From a virus, in the IMG/VR virus record IMGVR_UViG_3300021962_000347, positions 1-34,401 of that record: DNA of 34,401 nt; one strand, given 5' to 3'. Of the stretch, positions 15,492 through 23,700 are shown one piece after another. Under the pieces are notes generated by a model. The model searched no databases and was not told the origin of the DNA. It saw nothing but the letters and a program-made list of their open reading frames with translations. The stretch's first letter is position 1. Every line of letters begins with the position of its first letter. Made by a program: the position numbers and the translations under genes.

Positions 15492-15950
15492 TTAAGGTTC
15501 AGGTGTTACATAATAAGGCGCACTAGGGTCGGTGTTTTGATCTAAACATACTTGATTTACCCAATCGTAGTTAGTACACCCATCGTCCAGAACATTTAAT
15601 GTACGACTATTTCCTGCAACTGTGGTCAATGTACCTTCAAATGGAGTTCCTGCACCTCCATTAGCAAAAACGTTTGTAGACGAAGATGATGCAGCATTTG
15701 GTACCCAACTACTATGTCCTGCTGTAGCATCTCCTAAACGATGTACTTTTATATTGTTAACGTAAACGTTTGGACTTCCGGCCGCGGCCGGATCTCCACA
15801 TGCAGTTACATCACCAATTCTAACTGTTTTTGCACCATTTACATATACATCAGGCGAACCTGTAACGTAATTGGTGCGATGAAATGGATTTGGTGTTCCA
15901 CTTGCATGGCCAACATGTGCATCTAGTCCTACTCTTACAACACCTGGCAT
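15492..15950 (-). CDS. PAAR-repeat spike tip protein
   Basis: A 152-residue protein that probably sharpens the central spike of the baseplate, like T4 gp5.4 (97 residues). Two PAAR-type repeats are visible: GSPDVYVNGAKTVRIGDVTACG and GSPNVYVNNIKVHRLGDATAGHS, with His and Cys residues that could hold the tip metal. The C-terminal 50 residues are an extra segment with two cysteines (DDGCTNY and QVCLDQN) and a PYYVTPEP end, which might carry a small effector or plug domain. The start at 15950 is the TAATG overlap with the gp17 stop, with GGAAGGTGG upstream; a GTG at 15962 is less likely. Its place between gp17 and gp18 is unusual compared with T4. Confidence 0.88.
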   Translation of the reverse strand: MPGVVRVGLDAHVGHASGTPNPFHRTNYVTGSPDVYVNGAKTVRIGDVTACGDPAAAGSPNVYVNNIKVHRLGDATAGHSSWVPNAASSSSTNVFANGGAGTPFEGTLTTVAGNSRTLNVLDDGCTNYDWVNQVCLDQNTDPSAPYYVTPEP

Positions 15951-17569
15951 TATTGAAGCCACCTTCCGTCGCCTGTATCTACTCTAACAGGTTCTTCAAT
16001 TGCTTCGTTACCATCATAAAATCCAATTGGCATCATTTCATCCATAAGTTCTTCTTCATTTCGTTCTCTAAGTCTAGCCATAGTATTTATGTCAGTCATA
16101 TCCTTGAAATATTGTTGACTACTTAACCATGCAAACAATACAAGAGTCATTACCATATCATCATGACAACCAGATTCTGCTTCATAAGATGCACCTCTGC
16201 GAGAAAATGTAGACAATTCTGATATTGTTTCGAAGTTATTTACAATAAGTTGGTCTTGTTCTATTAACAATTTTAAAACAGAACAACCAACAGATTTGAC
16301 TACTTTCGTTGTGCGAATACCTCTGTCTGTGTTGGGTTTAAACCCACTAGATATTCTTTTGCCGCTTCTTCCTGCTGTTTCTGTAGATACTATATTTTCA
16401 TACTCATAGTCATAATATAATAGACTTGAAACCTGTTCACCTATATCATTAATTTCTACAAGTGTCAACGCTTCGTTATATGATTTTGCAATTCTATGAA
16501 TTACCTCTGTATATTCAACAGGTGTAATTGTATTATCTCTAAAAATACAAACTTGTTTATATGGCATATTTGTTACATCAAAAACACTAAATGCAGAATA
16601 ATCAAGTCCTTTACCACGAGAAACGTCAACAACACAGACATAAGAATGACCCATTTCTGGTTGACTATAAATCTTTAATGTCGCATCTTTACTTTCAAAT
16701 ATTGGTCTTCTTGAAACCAAATCTTTAAGTTTGCCGCCATCGATAAGAGTACCAGAACTACCTAAAAACTCACAACAAAACTCTTGTGTAAACTTTTGAG
16801 TATCAAAGTCAAGCCCCTCTAATGTCTCTTGTTTCCATCTTTCGTCTCTTCCTGGTACTTTCCACCAAGGAACTTCGACATATTGATATCCATTTGTACC
16901 TTCTTTCGCACCTTCACATGTCTTGTAGAAATGATTCAGACCATTTGGTGTAGATGTAAAGAGTATCTTTGTTGTTTCGCCAGATGAAATAGTTGGAAAA
17001 ACAGAAGCAAAGAAATCGTCCCAATTCTCTACAAAGGCAGTCTCATCAATGTACAAGAGACTAATAGACTTGCCCCTGATAGCACTACTAGAAGTCGCAG
17101 AAGCAATAATTTTACATCCATTTTCAAATTCAACACTCCCTTTATTCCATTCAATTACACCTTGTTGTAACCATTTTGGCAAGGCTTCAAATGCAAGTTT
17201 AATACGATCAAGTATCTCTCTGGCTGCATCACCCTTATTAGCAAGAAGTGCTACAGTTTTATGACTATTGAAGAGTATATAATGTAATATTATTACAACA
17301 GCTGTTGTGGTTTTGCCAGCCTGTCGAGAAGTATTGACAACAACCCTTCGATTGTTTGTAGTTAAATCTATGATTTCTTTTTGATATTCATACAGTTCGA
17401 TAGGAATAAATCCGCGGTCAACATGAACTATTTTGATATATTTCTCGGCAAAATACTTTACATCTTTTGTACAGCGGACAAACTCTTGTACTTTGTCTTC
17501 TGTCCATTGAATAGATGTATTTTTTCTTTTTAAATTAATATTACCTAAGTAACCACGTTCATCATTCAT
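15950..17569 (-). CDS. 17: Terminase large subunit gp17
   Basis: DNA-packaging motor: an ATPase that pumps DNA into the prohead and a nuclease that cuts concatemers. The 539 residues compare with 610 in T4. Walker A is SRQAGKTT at 81-88, Walker B LLYIDE at 171-176 with the catalytic E176, and the coupling motif TSTPNG at 205-210. The RNase H-like nuclease domain follows, with D315 in VVDVSRG, E372 in LVEINDIGE and the third acid in CHDDMVM, matching T4 D401, E458 and D542. The start overlaps the gp16 end by 8 bases. No promoter is visible at once upstream, so it depends on the neck operon. Confidence 0.97.
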   Translation of the reverse strand: MNDERGYLGNINLKRKNTSIQWTEDKVQEFVRCTKDVKYFAEKYIKIVHVDRGFIPIELYEYQKEIIDLTTNNRRVVVNTSRQAGKTTTAVVIILHYILFNSHKTVALLANKGDAAREILDRIKLAFEALPKWLQQGVIEWNKGSVEFENGCKIIASATSSSAIRGKSISLLYIDETAFVENWDDFFASVFPTISSGETTKILFTSTPNGLNHFYKTCEGAKEGTNGYQYVEVPWWKVPGRDERWKQETLEGLDFDTQKFTQEFCCEFLGSSGTLIDGGKLKDLVSRRPIFESKDATLKIYSQPEMGHSYVCVVDVSRGKGLDYSAFSVFDVTNMPYKQVCIFRDNTITPVEYTEVIHRIAKSYNEALTLVEINDIGEQVSSLLYYDYEYENIVSTETAGRSGKRISSGFKPNTDRGIRTTKVVKSVGCSVLKLLIEQDQLIVNNFETISELSTFSRRGASYEAESGCHDDMVMTLVLFAWLSSQQYFKDMTDINTMARLRERNEEELMDEMMPIGFYDGNEAIEEPVRVDTGDGRWLQ

Positions 17570-17951
17570 TAGTCATTTTCTCTATCATCTGTTGTAGGTC
17601 CGCTGTAGAACCAACAAATAAATTGTTATTCACTGTCTGTGGGTTTACTTTTTCTTCTTTATCGACCAATTCTTTTTTCTTTTTAGAAAGATCAAGCAAG
17701 TCTTTGTTTGCATCTACAAGAGTTTTCATCAGTGTCGATACGACCTCATAGGCTCTTGGATGCTCAGAAGCACGAGCAACATCAATCATATCTTCAAGTG
17801 CTTTGTTGCCTTGTTCTATGACTGAGTATAGATTTTCTCTTGTATATCTGAAATCATTTTCGATGTTATCGTCGTGACGAGGAACGATAACTTCTACAGG
17901 TTCTGACTGTAGAGGAGTAATTCCTAAAGATTTTGCAATAGTATTGTCCAT
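17562..17951 (-). CDS. 16: Terminase small subunit gp16
   Basis: Recognises viral DNA and regulates the gp17 motor. The product is 129 residues, shorter than T4 gp16 (164). The central region (DFRYTRENLYSVIEQGNKALEDMIDVARASEHPRAYEVVSTLMKT) is the family hallmark, an antiparallel coiled-coil hairpin used for ring formation, followed by a basic KKKKELVDKEEK stretch and an acidic end. The start at 17951 is chosen because AAGGA sits eight bases upstream; a longer TTG start at 17969 would overlap gp15 and lacks a ribosome site. It is one base from the gp15 stop. Confidence 0.93.
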   Translation of the reverse strand: MDNTIAKSLGITPLQSEPVEVIVPRHDDNIENDFRYTRENLYSVIEQGNKALEDMIDVARASEHPRAYEVVSTLMKTLVDANKDLLDLSKKKKELVDKEEKVNPQTVNNNLFVGSTADLQQMIEKMTNE

Positions 17952-17952
17952 A

Positions 17953-19254
17953 TCATGATCCTTCTTCAATAACTACTACATAGTCCCAATCGTCATCAAA
18001 GTTAACAGAAGTATATGTTACAGAATTATTATCTGGAGCACTTACTGTAACAGTTGGTGCTGTCTCATAAGGTCCACCGGACTCGGTGACTGTGATTGAA
18101 TGAACGCCATAACCAATGACATTAGCGGTCGCCGTTGCTGTTGTACCAGCAGGAGGATCAGCAATTGTAATTGTTGGTGCAGAACTATATCCAGAACCAG
18201 CGTTTGTAATTGTAATACCAGTTACTTCATAGTTTGAAATTGTCGCGGTGCCTGTTGCAACATCACTGCCCGTTTCTGGATCCGAGAAAGTAACCGTTGG
18301 TGCAGTATCATAGCCCCAACCACCATCATCAATTGTAACTGTACTATCTACAGTATCACCAGACAATGTAGCCGTTGCTGTTGCCGTTGATGTATCTGGA
18401 GCAGCAATTGTAACTGTCGCAGAGTTATAACCAAGGCCTGGAGAAGTAACTGTAATTTCATTGACAGCATAACTTGTAAGATTTGCTGTTGCCGTTGTTG
18501 TACTTACTTGTGATGATACAAAGTCTGCTGGCGAACCATTTGCAAGCAAACCAGGATAAACATTGACACTATCCAATACAGTGTTTGACCAAGAACCACT
18601 TGATAATGCATTGTAGAAGTTTGTATTTGCAAACTTGATAATCTTTTTAGTAGAGACCGGCCCAAAGAAATAACCTTTCATCGTGAATGTCAAGTTCCAA
18701 AGAACCACCTGTCTTTCTTGAAAAGATCCCTCATATACCTCTTCAGAAGTTACGCCAGTTAAAATTGTAGGAATATCAAAATACAAATCTAAATCATCTA
18801 CTAATTTGACTGATGTTGTCCACTCAGGTTTAAAGAATGGCAATATCTGTTCAAGTATCTTTGTACCATCTTCTGAATACTTTGCCATAATAGAAAGAGT
18901 AAAATCTAAATTATATGGCGCAGGAGTATATTGTCTACTTAATCCGTTATCATTGGCTGATAATGCTCTTGTATTGCGAGATAGTGTCGTAAGTCTACGA
19001 TCTGGATCATAGGCAATGTTTTCCATTTGAAACGACATACGAGGTAGTGTGATTGCCTGTGGCCGTGTCAATGTAGGATTTTGATCAAGCATTGCAAGAA
19101 ATTTTTGTTGAGGCCCATAAGAAATCGGAACTTTAAATCTTTTCTGTTGTGTACCATCGTTTAATGAACGAGATATGATAATCTCATTAAAAAGTGTGCC
19201 GAAAATAACGACATATCTTCGCATTGTTTGATGATAAAATTCATGTCCAAACAT
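17953..19254 (-). CDS. 15: Tail terminator / sheath stabiliser gp15 with repeat extension
   Basis: The protein that caps the tail tube and sheath and joins the tail to the neck. The first 215 residues match T4 gp15 (272) throughout: an N-terminal FYHQTMRRYVVIFGTLFNEI, KVPISYGPQQKF, TLPRMSFQMENIAYD, QYTPAPYNLDFTLSIMAKYSEDGTKILEQILPFFKPEWTTSV and WNLTFTMKGYFFGPV. A C-terminal extension of about 185 residues follows, carrying four repeats near 265-410 with a GxGYxxAPTVTI core, unlike T4. The start at 19254 is a TAATG overlap with gp14, with GGAGGT eight bases upstream; the ATG at 19260 is too close to it. 433 residues. Confidence 0.93.
   Translation of the reverse strand: MFGHEFYHQTMRRYVVIFGTLFNEIIISRSLNDGTQQKRFKVPISYGPQQKFLAMLDQNPTLTRPQAITLPRMSFQMENIAYDPDRRLTTLSRNTRALSANDNGLSRQYTPAPYNLDFTLSIMAKYSEDGTKILEQILPFFKPEWTTSVKLVDDLDLYFDIPTILTGVTSEEVYEGSFQERQVVLWNLTFTMKGYFFGPVSTKKIIKFANTNFYNALSSGSWSNTVLDSVNVYPGLLANGSPADFVSSQVSTTTATANLTSYAVNEITVTSPGLGYNSATVTIAAPDTSTATATATLSGDTVDSTVTIDDGGWGYDTAPTVTFSDPETGSDVATGTATISNYEVTGITITNAGSGYSSAPTITIADPPAGTTATATANVIGYGVHSITVTESGGPYETAPTVTVSAPDNNSVTYTSVNFDDDWDYVVVIEEGS
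18025..18470 (-). repeat. Four GxGY/APTVTI repeats in gp15
   Basis: Four copies, each about 40 codons, of a beta-rich unit (an 'ITVTxxGxGYxxAPTVTIxxP' pattern, then Ala/Thr-rich ATATAT). The cores are PGLGYNSATVTI, GGWGYDTAPTVTF, GSGYSSAPTITI and GGPYETAPTVTV. The units differ in DNA sequence, so they are old or rapidly diverging duplicates. Confidence 0.85.
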
Positions 19255-19940
19255 TACCATCTACCTCCTTCACTAAACGGATCAGATTCGCTGAAGTCGA
19301 TAATGTTGTCTGCTGCGGTTTCTATTTGAGTATTATCTGCTAATGTATCTACTGTCTCAATATCAGTAATAGCAGTATTTGTAGTTGCAATATAACTTGC
19401 AAAGACATTATCAATTTCTGTAACGCCTGTACTAAATGTTTCTTGTGAGTATTCAAATAAATCACAACGAATATCATATGTCTGTAAAGAACCCATTTGA
19501 TAAAAAATAGCTTCGTGTTCAACAAATTTAATTTCAAAAATCTTTCGATTTAATGGAAAATAAATTAAATCACCAATAGTTGGTACTGGTTTTGTTGTAT
19601 ATTTACCAACTTCTTGTTCATAAGTTCTTTGTGCTACGGTGAATGTAATTTCATCACGAATTTCCAATCCAAATTTAGATAAGAAATCACCATCGCCTTC
19701 AAAGCCATCAACATTTTTGATGTACATTTCAACAAGCAATGCGTTATTAAATATTGGTAAATCGTCTTCATTTAGAATATCATCTAAACTGGTATATTCT
19801 GTATCATTATCTGTTTGTCGTTTTCTATTGATGTAATAAACATCGTGACCGTATATTTTAATAGACTCAATAACCAAGTCTTCAATGAGATATTGTTCCA
19901 TTGAACTCTGGAAATTATTGAAGTAGACCGAAGTTGCCAT
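19254..19940 (-). CDS. 14: Neck protein gp14
   Basis: Forms the lower neck ring that seals the packaged head and joins the tail. The 228 residues compare with T4 gp14 (256). Family features include the start MATSVYFNNFQSSMEQYLIEDLVIESIKIYGHDVYYI, FGLEIRDEITFTVAQRTYEQE, PTIGDLIYFPLNRKIFEIKFVEHEAIFYQMGSLQTYDIRCDLFEYS, all matching T4-like gp14 in order. AGGATAAGACC precedes the ATG. It lies 5 bases after gp13 and its stop overlaps the gp15 ATG, as expected for a co-transcribed neck operon. Confidence 0.95.
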   Translation of the reverse strand: MATSVYFNNFQSSMEQYLIEDLVIESIKIYGHDVYYINRKRQTDNDTEYTSLDDILNEDDLPIFNNALLVEMYIKNVDGFEGDGDFLSKFGLEIRDEITFTVAQRTYEQEVGKYTTKPVPTIGDLIYFPLNRKIFEIKFVEHEAIFYQMGSLQTYDIRCDLFEYSQETFSTGVTEIDNVFASYIATTNTAITDIETVDTLADNTQIETAADNIIDFSESDPFSEGGRW

Positions 19941-19944
19941 GGTC

Positions 19945-20685
19945 TTATCCTATCATATCGGTAACCGGAAGCGAATAAGAAGAAATCATCTCCTCTTCTA
20001 ACCTCTGAATTTCAGCAGCCGCGTCCTGTAGAATTTGTTCTCCGTTAAATGTTACACCGCCTGGCAATTGCATACCAGTGAACTTTGTGAGATTTGACCC
20101 CCATTGATATTTAATCTTTGCTGTTGCATAGTTTTGTAACCAACGATCTTTATAAACATCAGCATATACAGTAGGGTCAACTATATTATAACACTCTGCT
20201 ACGATATAATGACCAACATTAACTTTTTGCCAATCCATATCAATATACAATCGATTTATATGTCGATTGTAACGAATTGGTTGTTTACCAACTAAAAGTT
20301 CTTCAATGAACTGAATGTGTTGCATGGCCATCATATAATGGGTGAGCGAATAGTTGCTCATGTCATAAATATCATTAAGTGCAAACTGGTAGCGAATATT
20401 AAAAAGATTATTAACGGAAAGTGAATCGCCAATATCAAAAAGATTAACAACACCAATGATATTTTCTGCAACAGGGATATAACCATTTGTTTTATCGTCT
20501 GCGGTGATAACATGTTTTAAAAATGTTCTTTCTGCGCCGTCGAAGTGGTAGTCCCAATAATATGACAAAGCCTCATCAATGCGATCCGACACTTGATCGT
20601 CATCGACATTAATTTCGATAACTGGTTTACCTAACTTTCTTAGGCACCATTCTGAAAATTCTGATCTTGTTGTTGGCTGTGCCAT
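19945..20685 (-). CDS. 13: Neck protein gp13
   Basis: Forms the upper neck ring, the head-completion adaptor bound to the portal. The 246 residues compare with T4 gp13 (309). The N-terminus (RSEFSEWCLRKLGKPVIEINVDDDQVSDRIDEALSYYWDYHFDG) is characteristic of the family; IRYQFALNDIYDMSN and the YADVYKDRWLQNYATAKIKYQWG stretch further support it. GAAAGGCGTTAA precedes the ATG. It begins the neck operon gp13-gp14-gp15-gp16-gp17, with a late-type promoter upstream at 20712-20719. Confidence 0.95.
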   Translation of the reverse strand: MAQPTTRSEFSEWCLRKLGKPVIEINVDDDQVSDRIDEALSYYWDYHFDGAERTFLKHVITADDKTNGYIPVAENIIGVVNLFDIGDSLSVNNLFNIRYQFALNDIYDMSNYSLTHYMMAMQHIQFIEELLVGKQPIRYNRHINRLYIDMDWQKVNVGHYIVAECYNIVDPTVYADVYKDRWLQNYATAKIKYQWGSNLTKFTGMQLPGGVTFNGEQILQDAAAEIQRLEEEMISSYSLPVTDMIG

Positions 20686-20711
20686 TTAACGCCTTTCTAA
20701 TCCTTTAACTA

Positions 20712-20719
20712 TATTTATG
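20712..20719 (-). promoter_or_regulatory. Late-type promoter, neck operon
   Basis: CATAAATA on the minus strand, 27 bases before the gp13 ATG and overlapping the stop of the long fibre gene. One base differs from TATAAATA; NATAAATA forms are accepted in marine T4-like phages. The same variant precedes the long fibre gene. Confidence 0.65.
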
Positions 20720-23700
20720 CCTTACTTGCAAATATAACGTCAACATATTGGACCGCAAGGTTAAAACTGTGACTGTGTGAACTACCAGTAAAGGTCGCGT
20801 TAGCAGTATGACTATGTGCCGCAATATTATGACTATGCGCGCCAATGTTGTGAGCGTGAGCGCCGCCGGCACCTGTACTACCTGTCGTTGCACCATTGTT
20901 TACGCTAATGTTAAGAGCGTTAGATGGTATAGCGCCTTTACCTGCACCACCACCGTAACCATTAGCAGTATTTACGGTCTGTGTATATGTATGAGTATGG
21001 CCTGGTATTGTGTTATTACTAAGTGTAGTATTACCAGTGTTAATTGTCGTTGCAGCAGTATTATTACCGCCGTTAGCTACAGACACAGCAACGTTACCAG
21101 CGGCAGTCGCAGAAACCGACCAACTCGAAAATGCAGTTGTAAATGCTTCAGTACCGCCAGTACCTACTGTACCACTAATAACACGAAGCGCTTTGTTGTT
21201 ATGTGTTGTTATCTTTGTCCAGCCGGTTGGTGCCGCTGTTTGTTGGAAAAGCATGATCGTGCCGGTTGCGAAGAAACTAGAAGAAGCAAGTTTGGCATCT
21301 AGTGCCGCTTGTAATCCATCGACGTTCGATATAATGTGGTTATGCGAGTCGTCAGCGACTGTAACACTAATCGATGTTGTACCGGAACCACTCACATCAC
21401 CACTAAGTGTTATGGTCTGGTTGCCTGTCAAATATGAACCAGATGGTTGTATACCGGCTTCAGCGAGTGTGTTATTAACCCACGCCGTGCCATTCCACTT
21501 TAGAATTTCGCCAGCTACGTTAGTTGTGACAGTGACATTGCTTAAACTATCTAATGTATGGTTATGACTTGTTGATGACTTACCATCTAGGGCTGACTGT
21601 AAACCATCTACGTTACTTATGATGTGATTGTGACTATCATCAACAATAGCTACTGTTAGTGTAGCATTACCTAAGTTAGTAAATGTTGCACTACCTGTCG
21701 CATCGCCAGCAAGTGTTAATACAGGATCTGATGTAGCAGTCGTCGCTAGAGATACGTTACCACTACCATCTATACTTGCACTACCTGTAACAGCGCCTGT
21801 CAGACTTAGTGTACGAGCTGTTTGCCAAGCACTTGCTGATGTAGCGTTACCACTTAAAGCACCTTCAAAAGTTGATGCTACAACTGTACCACTTGTAATT
21901 GTTAAATCGCCTGTACTAGCGCCTGTCGCTGTGGTTGTACCAAAAATAAACTTATCAGCTGATTCGTCCCAACCCATAAATGCGTTATCGCCGGTCGTGC
22001 CGCGTTCAATTATGATACCTGCATCACTTGACGCAGCTGTTGTGCCAGTTCCAAGTTCAAGTAGAATATCTTCAATAGTTGTATTTGTTGCACTGTTTGT
22101 AACTGTCGTGCCGTTAACTGTTAAGTTACCGGACACTGTAAGATTGACTGCCGTTGCTGTACCAGTTAATGCTGGACTTGCTAATGGCGCTTTTGCATCT
22201 AAAGCAGTCTGTAACCCGTCAACATTTGATATGATATGATTGTGCGAGTCGTCTGCTACAGTGACACTAATCGATGTTGTGCCTGAACCACTCACATCGC
22301 CGGACAATGTAATGGTCTGGTTGCCTGTTAGATATGAACCAGATGGTTGAATACCAGCTTCGGCAAGTGTGTTATTGACCCAAGCAGAACCGTTCCACAC
22401 TAATACTTCGCCAGACGAATTAGTCGTAACTGTTACGTTGCTTAAACTGTCTAGTGTATGATTATGTGATGCAGTTGCGTAATACGCACTAGATTGACCA
22501 TCGAGCAAGTCAGCATCAAGGCCAGACCCAGCGCCATCAACCGTTTTAATCTTAGTTAAAACATCTGCTGCTGTATAACTTGATGAAGCAAGTTTAGCAT
22601 CCAACTGTGATTGAATAGCGCTTGTAACACCATCAACATAGTTCAATTCTGTAGTTGTTAATGTAGCGCCATCCAAAATATTAATTTCAGCAAAATTAGC
22701 GGTTACACCATCCATGTTATTCAGTTCACTTGCTGTTGCTGTGATACCTAAATCTGAAAGTGAACTTACTGTGCCTTTTGCGTTCAATTGTGTTTGGATG
22801 TTGCTAGTTACGCCATCAAGATAATTGATTTCTGCTGTAGAAGCGGTGACGCCATCAAGAAGATTCAATTCGGCCGCTGTACTAGTAACTGCTGTGCCGC
22901 TAAGTTCCAATGTAGCAACATTAAGAGTGCCTGGCGTGACTGTTAAAGTACCTGTGCTAGTACCTGTAGCGATTGTTGTACCAAGAACAAATTTATCGTT
23001 AGTTTCATCCCATCCAATAAATACGTTATCACCTGTTGAACCACGTTCAATTATAATACCCGCATCGCTTGCTGCGGATGTTGTACCGGTTCCAAGTTCA
23101 ATAAGAACGTCTTCGATGGTCGTGTTTGTTGCACTGTTTGTAATTGTAGAACCATTAACCGTTAAGTTGCCTGATACCGTAAGATTAACAGCGGTTGCTG
23201 TACCTGTCAAGGCTGGACTTGCTAATGGCGCTTTAAGATCAAGTGCGGCTTGCAGTCCATCAACATTGCTTATGATATGGTTATGACTATCATCAACAAC
23301 AGCTACTGTCAATGTGCCGTTGCCTAAGTTCGTTAATGTAACACTACCTGTCGCATCACCAGCCAATGTAATTGTTGGATCACTTGTAGCGGTTGTTGCC
23401 AACGAAACATTGCCACTACCGTCAACACTTGCGCTACCTGTAACAGCGCCTGTTAGACTTAGTGTACGAGCCGTGCTCCAGGCGTCTGCTGTATCTGCAT
23501 TACCTGTTAGGTCGCCAACAAATTCGCCTTGCGAAAGTGTAATGCCGGCCGCTGCAAATGTGCTGTGTGTTGATCCGTCAATGGTTGCTGTAATGGTTCC
23601 AGTACCACTGTCAGCAACAACAAAGGAACTATCTCCTTCTGTAAGAGTTGTACTACTTAAAGCAGCTAGTCCATTGTCTACATATGCTTTGATTGATTGT

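Noticed and set aside
16084-16091. CATAAATA inside gp17 as a promoter for the PAAR gene
   Set aside because: It is 134 bases from the start within a conserved coding region, and the gene is coupled to gp17 by TAATG.
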